A DNA stretch of 64,000 bases from Mallotus nudiflorus (GCA_947683625.1 CANTUR010000793.1:2480001-2544000); one strand, 5' to 3'. Shown: positions 1-12,651, numbered from the stretch's first letter. Notes: generated from the sequence alone by a model not told the origin. A program made the numbers and translations.

Positions 1-1127
1 TACCAAAAAAGGATGGAACATGGAGGATGTGTGTGGACTGTAGAGCCATCAATAAAATCATTGTAAAGTATCATCATCCTACTCCTAAATTAGATGATAT
101 ACTTAATGAGTTATATGGTTCTTGTTTGTTTACCAAACTACACTTAAAATATAATTATTATCAAATTTGAATGAATGTTGGTAATGAATGGAAAACAACT
201 TTTAATACCAAGTATGGATTGTATGAGTGGCTTGTTATGCCTTTTGGTCTTACTAATGCACCTATCACATTCATGCGATTGATGAACCATGTGTTGTGTG
301 AGTACTTAGGCAAATTTGTTGTTATTTATTTTGATGATATTATGACTTATTATAAGTGTTTAGATGAGCACCTTATGCATGTGTGACTTGTTCTAGAAAT
401 ACTTATGCGAGAAAAGTTGCATGCTAACTTTAAGAAGTGTAGTTTTTGCATGTATATTGTTAACTTTCTTTGTTTTATAGTATCTAGTCAAGGGGTTGAG
501 GTTGATGAGGATAAGGTTATAGCCATTAAGGAGTGGCCAAAACCTAAAAATGCTAGTAAGGAAAGAAGCTTTCATGGGCTTACTGATTTCTATAGGAGAT
601 TCATTATGGATTTTAGCATTATAGTTGCACCTTTGAATGAGTTAGTTAAGAAAAATGTTGGATTTGTTTAGGGTGATGCACAAGAACATGCATTTAATGA
701 ACTTAAGGATAAACTGTGTAATGCACCTTTGTTTTCTTTACATAACTTGAATAAGACTTTTAAGATTGAATGTGATGCTAGTGGCATAGGAATTGGAGCA
801 ATTTTGATATAGGATCAAAGGCTGCAAATGTATTTTAGTGAGGCAACCTTGAAGTATATAACATATGACAAGGAATTATATGCTTTGGTATGAGCTTTGA
901 AAATATGGTAGCATTATTTGTGGCCTAGGGAGTTTGTGATACACACTGATCGTGAAAGTTTAAAGCATTTAAAGGGTCAAGATAAGTTGAACCGTAAGCA
1001 TGACAATTGGGTGGAGTTTATAGAAACCTTCCCATATATGATTAATTACAATCAAGGTAAAGAGAATGTGGTTGCTAATGCATTGTCTAGGAAGTACACT
1101 TTACTTAACTCACTTAGTGCTAAATAA
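1..1127 (+). pseudogene. Ty3/gypsy reverse transcriptase and RNase H, degenerate
   Basis: Truncated by the window edge. The translation shows the gypsy RT palm: a stretch ending PFGLTNAP near 240-260, then the catalytic motif YFDDI near 328-342. The thumb and connection follow around 405-670 with a degenerate FYRRFI motif. RNase H follows at about 700-1127, with HTDRESLKHL and the terminal NVVANALSRK motif. The frame is broken by in-frame stops (for example near 168, 385, 669 and 810) and shifts, so no polyprotein can be made. Domain order RT-RNase H-integrase with the next entry fixes the superfamily as Ty3/gypsy. The lineage is not decided. Confidence 0.93.
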
Positions 1128-1289
1128 TTAGGTTTTAAGTTTATAAAGAAGTTGTATCCACATGATGATGATTTTGGTGATATATATAAATCTTCTGATA
1201 ATGGGGCTATTTCATATGATTTTTACTTGTTTGATGGTTTCATGTTTAAAAGAAATATATTGTGCATTCCTAAGTGTTCTATAAGGGAA

Positions 1290-2526
1290 TTATTGATTTA
1301 GGAAGCACATGGAGGAGGTTTAATAGGGCATTTTAGGTAAAAAAAAGACCTATGATATGCCATTAGAATATTTCTTTTGGCCTGATATGAAGCATGATGT
1401 GCATAAAGTTTGTGAGTATTGCATTACATGTAAAGAGGCCAAGTCTAGGTTTGAAACCATATGGGTTATACACACCATTACCCGTTCTTAGTGAACCTTG
1501 GACTAATTTATCTACGGATTTTGTGCTTGGATTGCCTAGAACTAGGAAAGGTCGTGATAGTATATTTGTTATGGTTGATAGATTTAGTAAAATGGCTCAT
1601 TTTATACCATCTTATAAAACTGATGATGCTAAGTTGATTGCTGATTTTTTTTTAAAAGAACTTGTGCATTTACATGGCATGCCTAAAAGCATTATTAGTG
1701 ATAGGGATGTTAAATTTTTGAGTCATTTTTTCCATGTGTTGTAGGGAAACTTAGGAACTAAGCTATTATTTTCAACTATTTATTACCCTCAAACCGATGG
1801 GCAAACTAAAGTAGTTAATAAGACTTTAATTACTTTACTTAAGGCAATCATAAAAAAGAACATTAGGGCATGGGAGGATTGTTTACCATTTATGGAGTTT
1901 GTTTACAATAGGGTTGTTCATAACACTACTAATTGCTATTCAATTAAGATTTTTTATGGATTTAATCAACTTACTCCTTTTGATTTATTACCATTGCGAC
2001 TAACAATTTTGTGAGTGCTGATGCTAATTCTAAGGCAGATTTGGTGAAGAATTTATATAAGCAAGTTAAAAAGAGGATTGAGAAGCAAACTACTAAAGTA
2101 GCTTCACGTGTGAATGAAGGAAGGAAGCTAATGATTTTTCAGCCTGGAGATTGTGTTTGTGTGCATTTTTGTAAACCACTTCAAAGAAAGTGTAAGCTAA
2201 ACCTAAAAGGAGATGGTCCTTTTCGAATACTTGAAAGGATTAATGACAATGCATACAAAGTGGATCTACCTGGAGAGTATAATGTTAGTGCTTCATTTAA
2301 TGTCACTAATTTGAGTCCTTTTTATGTAAATGATGCTTTAGTTTTAAGGATGAATCCTTTTGAGGAGAGGGGAAATGTTATGGAACAACATACACATCAA
2401 GTTCAAAGGATTCAACATGATGAAGATGAGCATGGTCAAGAAGGTAAGGATCAAGTTCAAGAGGTTTTGAGTCTAATCAGCATGCCTCAAGGTCCTATAA
2501 CAAGGTCTCGATCTAAAAAGCTTTAA
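1290..2526 (+). pseudogene. Ty3/gypsy integrase and C-terminal tail, degenerate
   Basis: Continues the pol fragment at 1-1127. A zinc-binding region is visible around 1300-1440, with EAHGGG, WPDMKHDVHK and CEYCITCK. The integrase core starts near 1495, with DFVLGLPR, VMVDRFSKMAHF and SDRDVKFLSHF carrying catalytic aspartates. YNRAVH-like sequence is near 1905. The tail at 2011-2526 reads through without a stop and ends in GPITRSRSKK, a common end of plant gypsy polyproteins just before the 3' LTR. Stops near 1300, 1490 and 1742 and a gap near 2010 make it non-functional. Confidence 0.92.
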
Positions 2527-2607
2527 CAAACCTTAATCCATCATCTACAAGGCTTTATGAATTTAGTTAATGAAGTTTTACAAGGACACTAAAGCATTTG
2601 GGGAAAG

Positions 2608-3178
2608 TGCAACTCAAGTCCAATACAACTTAATTTAAGTCCAAGTTATTAAAGGGTTTAATTAAGTATATAATGGGCCATATTTGTTATAGGCTAGTTG
2701 AATATGCATGGGAGACTTACTTAGGCAATGTTATTAGAGTTTAATTATGCTAAATAAGGGCTAAACAAATTTTCATCTAAAGAGCCCATTAGTTTTAGTT
2801 AATTTCCTATTTTGTTTAGGTTAGTTTCCTTACTCATTGAGGAGAACTTTGTAAAGGCTATAAATGTGCTTTGGTTAAATCATTTTCATTTAGAATTGAA
2901 GTTTTATAAACCTAAAATTCGTTTGCTTTTATCTTTGTGTTCTTGAGTAGAATACACGCTTTAAAGAACATTCAAGTAGATTGATCATCTTCTTACGGAG
3001 TGTTTTGAAAATGGAATTTAGAAACGAGTTTTATTTATTCTAATTCCTTAATCATCTAAGTAATCTGATTATTAACCATTCTTAGGGGTTGTTGCCGAAT
3101 TAATTATTAGGGTTTTCAAGTTAATGCTTTGGGGTTCAAATACATAAAGGGGTTATCAAGCTTATTCTTGGAGGTTCT
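2608..3178 (+). mobile_element. Probable 3' LTR of the gypsy fragment
   Basis: Directly follows the pol tail. A short purine run (GGGGAAAG) ends at 2607 and the next bases are TG, a plausible polypurine tract and LTR start. A TATA-like CTATAAATG lies near 2858. The right boundary is uncertain. I placed it before GTATCAGTAGCC near 3179, which resembles a damaged tRNA-Met primer-binding site. No partner LTR is in the window, so both ends are inferred. Confidence 0.45.
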
Positions 3179-4800
3179 GTATCAGTAGCCGAGGAGATAT
3201 TGGCCGGTATGCTCCACCTGTGAGTTAATTTTATAAAATGCTTATTGAGAATATTTAAATTAGAATTTTCATGTGGTTAATATAATATTAAATTTGAATA
3301 TATAGATTTATGCATGATTTATTTACTTTATTATTGTGGATAATTTTAGGAGGATGCATTAGTTGGTTTTATTTTATAATAGTATATCCTCTCCTTTTAG
3401 TAGGTTCACACATGTCCAAGTATATTCCAAATTTGGAATATTCTAAAATTGGAAAGCACCCTTTTTGGATAAGGACAATGAAAGGTAAATAGTTGTGGGG
3501 CTCAGTTTAACCACTAGAGGTCAAAATTTGACTTTTTGCCAAATAAGACCCATTAGCACACTAGAATTTTAGAAGACAGTTTTAAACTGAAACACACTAT
3601 TTACCAAAGTTTGACTTTCATTCACAAGGCTTCCAAAGGTTAAATATAAGCTTTAGAAATTAAAACCAGGCTAAAAACTACATAATACACACTGTAAACA
3701 GCCCCTTATTTTGGACTGTACTTATTAGTTTAGAAGACATGACTCAAGTATACTTCTCGCTCATTATTCTTCTTAAACCTCTTTCTCAATACCCAATTGG
3801 TAAGTTCAAGGTCCAATCAGGGTTTTGTTGAGTCTCTAATGGTGTAATTAGTGATTGGGGTAAGGTTTTAGTGGTTCAGTTGGTTTTGAAATAGTTTGAA
3901 TGCGAATTCTCTTTATGAAATTGATTGTCTAATGACATATTTTAACTTTGTCATCATCGACTATTAGGGTTTTTAAAAATGACCCTAACATTGTGCTAAT
4001 TAATAATTAATCATTGGAATTAATTCATATGATTAATTATTTAAATAGTTAACATCAATTTGTCTATTGGTATTCTATATCATTTATATGATCATAATTA
4101 ACGTCAAAAAAACTGTAGTTAATCCTTAAAGTTAACTCATAATTAAAAGTTTCAAATATGTTAATTTCATTCAAAAAGACTAAATTGAATGAATTTGTTA
4201 AACCTAATTGACAAAGTTTTTTAAACTTCAAGGACTAAGTAGCATTTTGCTCATGATCATTGCATTTTAACACATCGGCTCGTGATGCACGGATATGTCA
4301 AGGCCTGATGTCCTGACGATCGATGCTCATGATCTTTGAGAGCAATATGTAATAAATTTTTGACCATTTTTTACTTCTTTTCAAGATTTATCACACCCCT
4401 TCAAATTCAAACAGCCAAAAAATATACAAAACTCATTTTCACTTGATCCTAAGGCTAATTTTGCTCCAAAATCAATATAAACATCATTATTCCTTACTAA
4501 TTTTCTCTCACATTCCTTCACACTATCTTCTCTTCACTCTTGTTGTGTTATCTCTCATTCCTAGTGTGCTTTACTTCTTTCTCCGCCATCTTTTACACCA
4601 TCCCTTCTTATATTCACTTCCCTTCCCTCCTCTCACGTAAATGGCACTCCAAAAAAGTTCAAAACAAGAAATACCCTCTTCATCCACTTCTAAAAGAGTA
4701 ACATAAGACTAACACTAAAGAAGAGCCCTTCAATCTTCTATACTCAAGCATAAATTTGTGCTAGAGCAAATTCTTTCTCTCAAAGAATAATTATACCTTC
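3179..4800. other. Gene-free interval, no recognisable feature
   Basis: AT-rich sequence. The longest open stretch (3310-3492, 60 codons) looks like a hydrophobic segment by base composition and matches nothing I know. No TE protein, terminal repeat or RNA gene is seen. Confidence 0.5.
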
Positions 4801-6483
4801 ATGTCTAAAGTTACCCTTGAAGAGCTTGGATGCTTTAAGGAAGTTAAATCTTTATTTGGAAAGGTAGGTTTAAAATTATTGTTGAATTTCTATCTTCCTA
4901 TTACCTTAGAGTTCACCACACAGATGATCAAAATCCTTTAAATAAAATGCATTTTCAATTAGGTAGTAGAGATCAGTTCCTCATTGCTCAAAATTTTGAC
5001 AATATTTTTAGGTTCACTCAAGGGGGTCTCTTTTAAAAAAACACTCTATGGTCTTACCACAACATTTGGGTAGATAATTACAAACCCTCTTCCTTTTCTT
5101 TTCATATAGGAAACACAAAATCCTTAACTCTTTAAACTAAAGCTCTTTAGTATATCCAAAGCTTTCTTGTATAATCTATCAGTGCTAGGGATTAAAATTA
5201 TGAATCCATGTCCTTTAAAGATCTTTTTCTCCTTTATTGCATGGTTGACAATGTGCGAATTCAAATAGAGAGGCTCTTTTAACAGAGACTTTGGCTTCTT
5301 AGCAATATTGCTTTCAAAAACTTAGGCATTTGAGGTTTTATCGCCAAAATTGAAAACTTCTTTAGGATTAACACCTCTTTCTATAACTTTAACCCTTACG
5401 ACTTCCTTAACTCTACCTTCATAAAAAATTCCAAGCAATTCAAAAGAGTCACCAATTTGTGGTTTTGGAAGGATGAGGATATTGCACCTCAAATGGATGA
5501 GGAACTTAAACAATATTTTGAGGATATTAATTAGTTTACTACTCAATGTCTTAAAGACATTGGAGACTAAAACTACTAATCCATGCCTTAAGTAGTTTCC
5601 CCCTTTCAACAGAAACATCCTAAAGGCGAAGAAGGATCCTCAAGAGCTGCTTAAGCTTAAGATGATGAACCGACCTGGGTTGGCCACTTATTTAATTGCA
5701 TGTCTTTAGTTGAATCAAACTTTAATGCAATGTTAGATCATATTGACGCATTCTTAGATTGCTTTAATTAAAGGATGGATCACCTCAAGTTTAATGTCAC
5801 TATCTTTATGGTCATAATAATTTACAATGTCAATGGACTCGTTCTTCTCCTCCTACTTAGTCTTCTTAAGAACGTGATGACCATTGATATGATGTTTAAC
5901 CTTTAGCTTAGGTATTTCCTTTACTTTATCATGCATCTTTTTTCTCGTTTGACTACATCTTCAGTTGTTATTTTTTCTTATTTTTCACTAAATCTTATCT
6001 CTTACATTTGTGTTTATGTTTCTTTATGCTCATATGTACTAGCTTCCTTATTAATCTAATATAATATTTTACGGATTACATTCTTACTTTCATGTTTCTA
6101 TATTATTTAATGGACTTTATCCTTTATCATTCTCTTTTTATTCCTTCTCATCTTTTTATCCTTTGATAAAAGGGGGAGTAGTAGTCTAGGATTTTGAATA
6201 AAATGCATGAACTTGAAAAATGCTTAAATGAACTTGTGAAATCTTGGTTGTGTTTAACACTTAAATGGATTTGTAAATAGGTTCATACAAACTTACTTAT
6301 TTACTTTATGAACTTGTGTTTAAGAGCTAAATTTGCACTCAAGCATACACTAGGGAGAGTTAAATCCAAAGACCTTTATTGTATAATTAAGGGGGAGAAA
6401 CCTATAGCAAACACACATACTTCCACTTGTAAATTTTATTCTCTTATATTTGAAATTATTTATCAAAGTCAAAAGGGAGATAT
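4801..6483 (+). pseudogene. 3' internal region of a SIRE/Maximus-like copia element (env-like position), decayed
   Basis: The interval lies upstream of a polypurine stretch and LTR (next entry), where SIRE/Maximus copia elements carry an extra env-like reading frame after pol. An ATG at 4801 opens a translation that is soon broken by stops. Its pieces loosely resemble the plant transposon protein domain found there. GGGGGAG-type purine runs at 6171-6177 and near 6390, and AAAAGGGAGA at 6471, are typical of this group's 3' end. I cannot see RT, integrase or gag here. The assignment rests on position and the LTR, with weak protein similarity; a host-derived or unrelated TE sequence remains possible. 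Confidence 0.35.
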
Positions 6484-7604
6484 TGTTAAACATTTACATG
6501 ATCAACTACTAACTCAACCTTGTTTTGATTTTAATAAGTAATTTTAAAGTACTAATGCTTTTTACTTAAATGCAAGCTTCATAAGTTAAGAACAAAATTA
6601 TATTCAATAAAGAAGAGGATCAAAGACTAAAATAAAGATAAAATTGAAGCCAAATTGAATCCTTTAAAATCTTTTACAAATGTCTCTAAAAGCATGAGAT
6701 TTAATTCAAGAGAAAGGAAAGTCAGTTAAAGCAAAACATATAGTGTTCTTCCAAGTTCAATTGTTGCTCATGATCCTTAACAGTAGCTCATGATTTTAGG
6801 AGAGTAACTCTAAGATTGGCTCTCTTAAGCAAGATATCTAAGCCACTCATTATCCTTTACTCACAATCATAAGAAGGTGGCTTATAATCATGAGAAGACT
6901 CTCACGATCCTGAGCTATCTCTGAAAAGGTTCTAACAACTACGTTTACTTATAACAATCATAATTTTTTATGCTCACAATCTTGAGTAGACTATTCTCTG
7001 TAAAAAAACTAAACTTGCATTTAATGAAGAAGAAGAAGAAGAAGAAGGTGTTAAACAAATTTAATGGTTCTAATAGTTATTTTCTTCTATAAAATTAAGC
7101 CTTGAAAGCTCAATTATAGTATTAGAGAAATTGGTTGAGCTGACTAAAACCTTAAAAATTTATCATGCAATTGTTATGCCTTCTAAAATCTTCATTATTA
7201 TCAAATACACTTTAAGTGTGGGTTGAATTATAGATTAGCATTCTTCTTTATCTCTTTCCATGGGTTGAAAAAGGGAAGTGAGGAGTTAATGCTAGAGGAA
7301 TTAGATTAAGTGCAAACCATAAAACACTTGGAATTATGGTTTCGATTAGAGCTATGTATATAAAAGCTCCACTATTATAAGGGTTAAAGTTGAGTTTCAA
7401 AACTCTTGTAAACTCAATCTTGATTAATAAGATTGGTGTGGAGATTAAAAATCCTAACTTAAGATATATTAGGTGGAGATATAGATTTATTTATGAATTG
7501 AACTCCTTAATTTCAAGTGTTCTTAAATCTTCTTTTTCTTAGCTTATAAAAGTCTTTCTTAATTATTGATTAGCCTCATTCACTCGACCTCTAGGGCCCT
7601 TTCA
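6484..7604 (+). mobile_element. LTR of a SIRE/Maximus-like copia element
   Basis: Begins TGTTAAAC right after the purine run at 6471-6483 and ends near 7604 after CTCTAGGGCCCTTTCA. The ending resembles the C-rich, CTC-TAGGGC style end of SIRE-type LTRs. A diverged second copy of the right half lies at about 21395-21754: both share AAGGGAAGTGAGGA, TCCTAACTTA and GGTGGAGATRTAG in the same order. That independent copy supports a repeat family ending here. A (GAA)n tract occurs at about 7026-7045. The adjoining sequence at 7605 is the interior of another element, so this LTR probably marks an insertion edge. Confidence 0.6.
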
Positions 7605-9392
7605 GTCTTATTACACTCTCTTACAAATATGGATGGTTTATGCTTAATAGATAGAAAGTTCCTCCTCTTAACTTGTAAAACCTTAGGTTGCTTTTTCATA
7701 GCTAATGGATCCTATGTATACCTCACCCCATTCTTTTCTAACTGATATATGTTGCTCCTACCTAAGTGTCTAGCATCAACATCATATTGCCATGGACTCC
7801 CAAGCATAAAGTGACAAGCATCCATGTTCACTACATCACAATACACTTCATCATTATACCTTCCAATGGAGAAATGTACCTTACAACATTCAATTGCCAA
7901 CAACCATAAACCTCCTTAATCCACCCAATAGTGTATGGATTAGGATGTGCCCATGTTACCATTCTTAGCCTTTCCACAACATGTCTACCTTAATATTCTC
8001 TTGACTCCCACTATCATCAATAAGATCAAATAAACTCTATTGTACATTTAGTGTGAAAGAGTTTATCGCGTTGAGTATCATCCTCATGCTTTTGAGATAA
8101 CATAAACTTCACTACTACACATGTATACTCATTATGTTCAGAATCTTCACAATTATCATCCCCATCTGGTACATACACTTAATCCTTAATAACATCATCA
8201 CTCTTTTCTTCCACATTCACTGCCTTCCTCTTTGGACATTCATTAGAGCGATATCCAACCTTACTACATCTATAACACTTAACACTAAACGATTTAGTAT
8301 AAGTGATATTTTTTTATAGCATTTAAAGTGTTACCTTTATTTCCTTCTACTACTACACATTTTCTTTATTGTACACCATCATCGATAGGTTCTATATTCA
8401 ATTTGAGGCATCTTTCCTTTGTAATATGGAGCCATACTATCTACTCTGTCATACTTTCTATAGTTAGTACTATGGGTTTGCTCCTATAGAAGTAACTCAA
8501 CTTTCATGGCCAAATTACTAGCCTCTTGCATATTGAAAACCATATGTACCCCAATCTTTTCTTTAATATTTTGCTTCAACCCACTTAAATATTTCACCAT
8601 ATATTAGTTCTCACTCTCTTATAACTTATTCCTCTTGGCTAACCTAAAAAATTTACCAGTATATTCTTTCACACTCCTACTATCCTATGTACATCTCTGA
8701 TAAGCATTAAAGATATATTGTTCAAAGTAGGAGGCAAAAATCTACCTCTTAATAATTGCTTAATTCTACACCAAGTTTGCACCGAACCATGACCCTGTCT
8801 CATTCTTGTCTCTCTCTTAACCTATCCCACTATACTGATTCTAGCCCTTCAACTTATAAATAATAAATTTAACCTTCCTATACTCAGGCAATTCTATATA
8901 CTTAAAGAACCTATATACTTCAATTAACCAATTTAATAACCCTCAATATTAAGATCACCATTGAAGTTCCTTCAATTTGTATTTGTCGTCTCCTATGTAG
9001 TTTGGTTGCCACTACTTTCCATTTCTCTATTTACCACGTGGAAATGCAAATTCACTAAAGTTGGCATCCTCATCTAAAGTTCCATCAAATCCTATAGCTG
9101 GCCTCCTCTATTTTTGTATATTAAGGATGGGATTAACAATCAGTTTAGTGGGGCTAATTCCTCCGCCTTGTTCTTTATTATTATTCTTTTGCCTTTGTCC
9201 AGTAACCCTCAATAATGCTTGCATTTGGACTTGTAGTGCTTCCAAACACTATGTTATGTTTTAGGTTGATTATTGTTACTCTTCAATTGTTCTATAAATG
9301 GCTTAGAATACTCGATGACCATCTTGGGATTGGTTGCCACTATTAGCACTAATATTAGTTATCGATTAAGAGAAATCTGCTCTAATACCACC
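7605..9392 (-). pseudogene. Ty3/gypsy gag-protease fragment, degenerate
   Basis: Read right to left. After the primer site at 9379-9390, a gag domain is recognisable at about 9000-8450, with the pieces LNWLIEVYRFFKYIELPEY, SVKEYTGKFFRLAKRN and LSGLKQNIKEKIG. A zinc knuckle near 8275-8225 reads CYRCSKVGYRSNEC, with the knuckle histidine replaced by arginine. A retropepsin follows at about 8040-7712: a D-S-G motif near 8015 and MDACHFMLGSPWQYD near 7830-7790. It is cut off at 7605 where the SIRE-like LTR ends, so RT and integrase are missing. Numerous stops and shifts. Confidence 0.88.
9379..9390 (-). other. tRNA-Met primer-binding site of the gypsy fragment
   Basis: On the minus strand it reads TGGTATTAGAGC, one base from the plant initiator-Met primer site TGGTATCAGAGC. 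It lies two bases inside the LTR edge at 9393, the usual spacing. It fixes element orientation as minus. Confidence 0.85.
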
Positions 9393-9806
9393 TGACGTAG
9401 CATGTAGCATGAAATAATCAACATGCAATTTAGTATTGTAAAAATCAAATCTCAATCCCGAGATTCCAAGAAATAAGCCTCAATCTAAAGGCTTAAACTT
9501 CTTAATCTAGAGAAAAATAAGCTAAAAGTTTTAATTTGAATAATAAAAAAGAATAGCCATCTTAAATAAATCCTAAAACATCTATTTATACCCTAGGTAT
9601 AATATAGGTATAGCAGGAATTAAAATAATAATTCCAAACAACCAAAATAAAAAAATCCACATGATAAAAAAATAATGTTAGTGACACATGATCATGTGGC
9701 CAAAACACCAATGAGGCATAGCCATGCCAAAAAATACACATAGTCATGTGTTCAAATACAACCACACAAGAAAACTCACACAACCATAAAAGAAAATCCA
9801 TAAAAT

Positions 9807-9815
9807 CATGTCTGC
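9807..9815. repeat. Target-site duplication of the LINE, left copy
   Basis: CATGTCTGC, followed at once by T8 (the LINE poly-A tail on the minus strand). The same nine bases occur at 14146-14154; the match can be extended into the T run. Confidence 0.8.
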
Positions 9816-9849
9816 TTTTTTTTGTACAAAAAGGAAAGAAAAACTAGTA

Positions 9850-9964
9850 AACTAACAAACTCTTAAGTAGGCCACACCCACTCTATCATGCTCAAGCCAT
9901 TCTAAAACTTGAGGAGGTGGATATTGTAGATAATGTACACCCAAAAGAATATTATAAGCATATT
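9850..9964 (-). pseudogene. LINE RNase H C-terminal tail (after the nested insertion)
   Basis: The minus-strand translation begins AYNILLGVHYLQ and continues through QVLEWLEHDRVGVAYLR to a stop near 9860, then a short 3' UTR and the oligo-A tail. It is the continuation of the RNase H segment at 13376-13770, from which it is separated only by the LTR element at 9965-13375. Confidence 0.8.
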
Positions 9965-10707
9965 TTCGTGTGCTTAGCCTTAGATGTTCAATAAGATGCA
10001 CAATACTTAGTCTATAGTGGAGGTAAAATAGAACTAAGTAAGCCTAAGAGTTGAAATGCAGCAGAATATAAGTGAGCAAATAGGCAACAAGAGGTTTGGG
10101 ATGAAAATTAGGTAGCAATTGAATGAGAGTAAATATGAGAGCTATATTAGATTTCTCAATAAATTCTCATCATATTTCTTATCATCTTTATAAATGGGAG
10201 GAGTGGCCTTTATATAGGTTTTCCACCTCGTCAATGTGTGGCTATAAATAATTCATCTAGACATTTCTATGAATATCTTATGTACAAGAATAAAGGAACA
10301 TTCCATAACCATATAGAATTCCCTTAGGTAGGTAGCTTACATAAGACACATGGGAACTTTTTGGAAGGTTGGCACTTTTGCTCCTTGGTGGAAGTTTTCG
10401 AATAACCTCTTTGGCATGGTTGGCAGATTCAGCCTTGCCATTTTTTCACAACTCTCTAAAGCCTTCTCGTGTGCTTTTAGGCTCCTTCCTTGGCCTAGGC
10501 AACTTGCCTTTAAGTCCAATAACTTGCCCTAGTGTCCAGAAACTCTAGTAGCCCTTTAATATGTTCTAAAGGCTTCCTGCATTTTCCTAGGCGCACTTAT
10601 TGGCCTTGGTAGCAAGCAGCCCTCCTTGGCTTGCCTTGGCCGAGTTTTCTTGCATTGTGCATACAGCACATAACATTGGGGTGGACCCAACTTCGTAGGC
10701 TATAACA
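9965..10707 (-). repeat. 3' LTR of the TR-GAG-like element
   Basis: Clearly similar along its length to 12666-13375, for example AACTAAGTAAGCCTAAGAGT in both. On the minus strand it starts TGTTATAGCC at 10707. Its far end has lost the expected CACGTGACA, reading TTCGTG at 9965. Confidence 0.9.
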
Positions 10708-10720
10708 CCCTCCCTCACTT
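10708..10720 (-). other. Polypurine tract of the TR-GAG-like element
   Basis: The minus strand reads AAGTGAGGGAGGG directly before the 3' LTR start TGTTATAGCC, the expected site for plus-strand priming. Confidence 0.75.
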
Positions 10721-10859
10721 GAGCTCACATCATCCTCATTGTGCTTTGAACTTGGCACATCAGAGCCTTTGCATTATTGGTGCACTTGGGTGGTTCCTCG
10801 CATATCATCGTGAGCTATCTCCCTCGTTGGTATAACCTTTGACACCTTTGCACTTTGTG

Positions 10860-11205
10860 CCTTCAATAGCCAAATGTTGAAGTGCTCACATTTTTCACTT
10901 AGCTCCACTTCAATAGGCACTTGTATCACCCCATCTTTTTATGTGAAGTATAAGGCGTTGGCATATGGAATCATAATGGCCTTTACAGCATGTACAAAGT
11001 CGATTCCCAAGTACATTTGCTTCCTGTCGATGGAAGTAATGAGGATGTCAATTTTGCCTTCCCATTCGCCGATGCGAATCCTCACCTTGTATGCTTTGCC
11101 CACATGGCAAACTTGGATCCTACATATTCGGCATGGGTATGGGTTTTGGTGTATGGCAAGTCGATCTCGTTGGCCTATATAAACACCATCAGCACCTGTG
11201 TCAAC
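10860..11205 (-). pseudogene. Retropepsin (aspartic protease) of the TR-GAG-like element
   Basis: Minus-strand reading starts at VDTGAD (11205-11188), an intact D-T-G catalytic motif. It continues through VRIRIGEWEGKIDI and MYLGIDFVHAVKAIM, corresponding to the flap and the alpha/dimer region of plant gypsy proteases. A stop occurs near 10940, within the end of the domain. It lies downstream of gag in the same element. Presence of the protease without RT is compatible with TR-GAG elements that process their own capsid protein. Confidence 0.8.
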
Positions 11206-11439
11206 ATGGCCGTCACCATAGCTCCTTTAATTGTGGCCTTGACAGACTTTCGCCTTCCTTAATTCTCCACTCCCATAGGCTGCATGCTAGGGAGGAGGTT
11301 CATCACAATAAATTTTCTGCCATCTTGCTTTGGATCCTCCATAAATTGCAAGGAACCTAGGGTGACTTATAGTTCCTCTTGGGACTGTGCCTTTTTGAAT
11401 TCTGCCATAATGGCATTGATACCCTGCTTGTTTAGATAG

Positions 11440-12607
11440 TCTCACATCCAATGTGGCCAATACAAAAGAAGCATGGCCTTGAAGGCTTGTTAGCATCGCC
11501 CTTACTTGATGGCTCTTACCTTGCTTAGAGCTTCCACCATGGAATTTTTGGTGTTGAGACTCCTTGTGCCTCAAGTCCTTATGTCCATTCTGAAAGTGCT
11601 CTTTATCATAGTTGGAAGAGGTCTCCTTTTCTCCCCCACTTTTGCTAGCGTTGGGCTATATCCCCTTGCTTTGGGCAGAATAGTCATAAATGGATCCACA
11701 ACGGCATTGACTTCATCGAGGGTATTGACATTCCTACAATCAAGTTCCATTTTTGCTCAATCCTTTAGCCCATCCTTGAAGTTAAAGAGGAGTTGTTAGT
11801 CAAATGATTTAATGGCTCCAAGCATAAAGGTAGTGAACTCCTTAATATAGTCCAAAATGCTATTGATTTGCCTTAAACGTATAGCTTACTTAGCACCTCA
11901 TCATTGGCATTGTGGGGCACGAATTGCTTAAGGAGTTCAGCCTCGAACTACTCCTAAGTATTGATCACACAAACCCCCTTCTCCCTTTCGGTGTATTTTC
12001 ACCTCCAGTATAGTTAGGCAACGTCCCTAAGGAAGATAACAACATTGCTAATCCTTACGAATTCATCAGCAACATTCATGGCCTCAAAATATTGTTTAAG
12101 ACCAAACAAGAAATTTCCTACCATAGTGGCATTGCGTGCACCACTATACATGGCTGGTTTTGGCACCTTCAAGCCATGTATGGTCGAAGTGCTTGTTGAA
12201 GCAGCGCTTGTCAAGGGTGGACTACCTCAACAAATGGCATCAATTTCCCTACAAAGCTTTTGCACGTTGCCTTGAAAAGTCTTACGTAGGTCAACAAACT
12301 CTTAGGTTAGGGAGCATAGTTCTCCCCTTAAGGTCCTACCAAGTTCTTTGATCATCATTTTGGCAGCCTTAGTGATTTCCATATTCTTGTGGATTAGATT
12401 GTCCACCTGATCATTGAGCTCACCAACAGATGCGGTGACATTGGCTAAGCTTTTCTCTAAGCTAGCCACACGAGTTTCAATTGGCTATATAGTTGGAGCC
12501 TTAGATTTGCCCCGCTTGGGCTGTGAGTGTACCTCCTCGCACCCACGAGTTTTCCCGGTTTGTTACACTTCTACGTTGATAACAACATTGGCTTCCTAAT
12601 TTGCCAT
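11440..12607 (-). pseudogene. GAG protein of the TR-GAG-like element, decayed
   Basis: An ATG at 12605-12607 lies about 45 bases inside the primer site. The N-terminal third contains a heptad-like stretch (VASLEKSLANVTASVGELND) suggesting a coiled coil. At 12214-12014 the capsid begins with LKVPKPAMYSGAR, then FLFGLKQYFEA, typical of plant gypsy gag. A damaged zinc knuckle near 11473-11444 reads CFFCIGHIGC. Stops occur at codon 4 and several later sites. Function inferred from family: capsid formation and RNA packaging. Confidence 0.8.
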
Positions 12608-12651
12608 TTGCTTAAGTCTTCCAACTAATGGTACCTAGGATTGAAACTGTT

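Noticed and set aside
3310..3492. 60-codon hydrophobic open frame
   Set aside because: AT-rich region, no motif, no codon bias, no neighbours; chance frame.
10990..11360. Plus-strand open frames of 90-100 codons
   Set aside because: Antisense of the TR-GAG-like protease and gag on the minus strand; the minus-strand reading has the D-T-G motif.
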